Assembly: GCA_038230975.1 (NCBI GenBank)
Contig: JBBRMF010000323.1
Coordinates: 1-5,693 of the forward strand
Origin: JANXVV01 sp038230975
GTDB taxonomy: Bacteria; Planctomycetota; Phycisphaerae; Tepidisphaerales; Tepidisphaeraceae
Direction of reading: 5' to 3'
Length of the DNA stretch: 5,693 nucleotides
Below are positions 5,081 through 5,693 of this stretch, one piece after another. The notes under the pieces are model-generated. The model saw nothing but the letters and a program-made list of their open reading frames with translations, did not search any database and had not been told where the DNA came from. How positions within the stretch are numbered: the stretch's first letter is position 1; the number at the start of each line of letters is the position of its first letter. The translations under genes were made by a program, and so were the position numbers.

Positions 5081-5334
5081 GCACCTTTTTGGCGAAAAAG
5101 AATCGATCCGTTATTGGTCTGACCTGGCCATAAGATTCGGTGTTTGATGGAAGCGGTGAGGCTCGAAAGGCCTTGCGGTGGAAGTTAAAGATTGAGTGGA
5201 GTGAGTCAGGAACCGTTCCAGCCCGCCCGCTGGGGTTTACCGAAAGACGATGGAGGTGAAGTGTGGTGGTTAGTTCCCACCTTGCGTCACGCTGTTGAGA
5301 CTGTGGTTTTCCGTAGACGGTGATCGATAAATGT

Positions 5335-5693
5335 GGTCAAGCTACTAAGGGTGTATGGTGGATGTCTTGGCATCGAGAGGCGACGAAAGACGTGGTAGCC
5401 TGCGATAAGCCTCGGGAAGCTGGCAAACAAGCGTCGATCCGAGGATTTCTGAATGAGGAAACTCAGCCGGTTCATAGCCGGTTACTCCCTGATGAATGTA
5501 TAGTCAGGGTAGAGCGAACGCAGGGAACTGAAACATCTAAGTACCTGCAGGAAAAGAAAGAGACATCGATTCCGTGAGTAGCGGCGAGCGAAATCGGAAA
5601 TAGCCCAAACCAGGATTCGTCCTGGGGTTGCGGAAGCACTGAGGGGTTACAAAACCGTTCCTAGCGGAAGCGTCTGGAAAGTCGCACCGTAGA
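5335..5693 (+). rRNA. rrl: 23S ribosomal RNA, 5' part (cut by window end)
   Basis: From 5335 the sequence aligns by eye with the E. coli 23S start: GGTCAAGCTACTAAG against GGTTAAGCGACTAAG, then GGTGGATG, GAGGCGA, CTGCGATAAGC, GGGAACTGAAACATCTAAGT (5522-5541), AGTAGCGGCGAGCGAA and GGAAGCGTCTGGAAAG near the right edge. About 359 nt of domain I are present; the rest, and probably the 5S gene, lie beyond the window. The 5' end is set by homology and could differ by a few bases. No 16S gene, tRNA-Ile or tRNA-Ala precedes it; the nearest upstream gene is the feo operon, behind a terminator. The 23S gene is therefore unlinked from 16S and driven by its own promoter. Confidence 0.97.

Larger units (their letters stand above)
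4648..5334 (+). ncRNA. Long structured leader of the 23S rRNA precursor, no protein gene
   Basis: About 690 nt between the promoter and the mature 23S end contain no credible gene, tRNA or 16S sequence. Many local stems can be drawn: TCTGAT/ATCAGA (4706-4711 with 4726-4731), GGCAAA/TTTGCC (4780-4785 with 4830-4835) enclosing ACGG/CCGT and GACGA/TCGTC, AGCTG/CAGCT (4851-4855 with 4864-4868), CCCGC/GCGGG (4875-4879 with 4885-4889), GAACC/GGTTC (4908-4912 with 4918-4922), a large stem at 5007-5080, CTTTTT/AAAAAG (5085-5100), CCAGC/GCTGG (5218-5233) and GGTGG/CCACC (5265-5281). The most likely role is processing, folding and antitermination of the precursor. Its 3' end probably pairs with sequence beyond the 23S gene, outside this window. 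Confidence 0.65.

Noticed and set aside
4405..5334. Hidden tRNA, RNase P RNA, SRP RNA, tmRNA or intron in the gene-free region
   Set aside because: I see no T-arm GTTCGA-type motif with matching stems, no conserved RNase P, SRP or tmRNA core, and no convincing intron catalytic core.
5320..5577. Plus-strand open frame of 85 codons
   Set aside because: It lies almost wholly within the 23S rRNA gene and is not protein-coding.
1..5693. Insertion sequence, phage, CRISPR or defence system
   Set aside because: No transposase, integrase, terminal inverted repeats with target duplications, or regularly spaced repeats were seen on either strand.

Overview
This window most resembles the chromosome of a planctomycete-like bacterium, possibly Phycisphaerae. 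That placement is an inference. It rests on a 23S rRNA gene with no 16S gene or tRNA in front of it (unlinked rRNA genes are well known in Planctomycetota), a pheS without an adjacent pheT, and the style of the proteins. No decisive taxonomic marker lies inside the window.

Layout, left to right. Bases 1-242 hold the 5' part of a minus-strand gene for a small proline-rich protein with one membrane segment; its function is not recognised. It diverges across a 64-bp gap from pheS (307-1356), the phenylalanyl-tRNA synthetase alpha subunit. Next comes a ferrous-iron uptake operon: feoA (1441-1725), feoB (1737-4082) and a short gene for a Cys-rich single-pass membrane protein (4147-4356). The operon has its own promoter (TTGAAA, 16-bp spacer, TATCAT) overlapped by a 19-bp imperfect palindrome resembling a Fur box, and it ends at a strong intrinsic terminator (4373-4404). 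Bases 4405-5334 encode no protein. They carry two or three promoter-like elements, the best at 4614-4641, followed by a long, highly structured transcribed leader of about 690 nt with two boxA-like antitermination sites. The leader runs into the 5' end of a 23S rRNA gene (from about 5335), which continues past the window.

How the parts work together. FeoB is the GTP-dependent Fe(II) permease, FeoA its small cytoplasmic SH3-like partner, and the third protein probably an accessory membrane factor. All three carry Cys clusters outside their core domains. The putative operator suggests repression when iron is plentiful. pheS and the 23S gene are translation genes with no obvious functional link to iron.

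The least explained part is the rRNA leader. It contains a 12-nt direct repeat whose TCTGAT core can pair with either of two ATCAGA copies, a string of local hairpins, two tandem CCGAAAGG elements and a large hairpin at 5007-5080 just after the better boxA. It may be a processing and antitermination leader specialised for a free-standing 23S gene. No mobile element, CRISPR array or defence system is visible.
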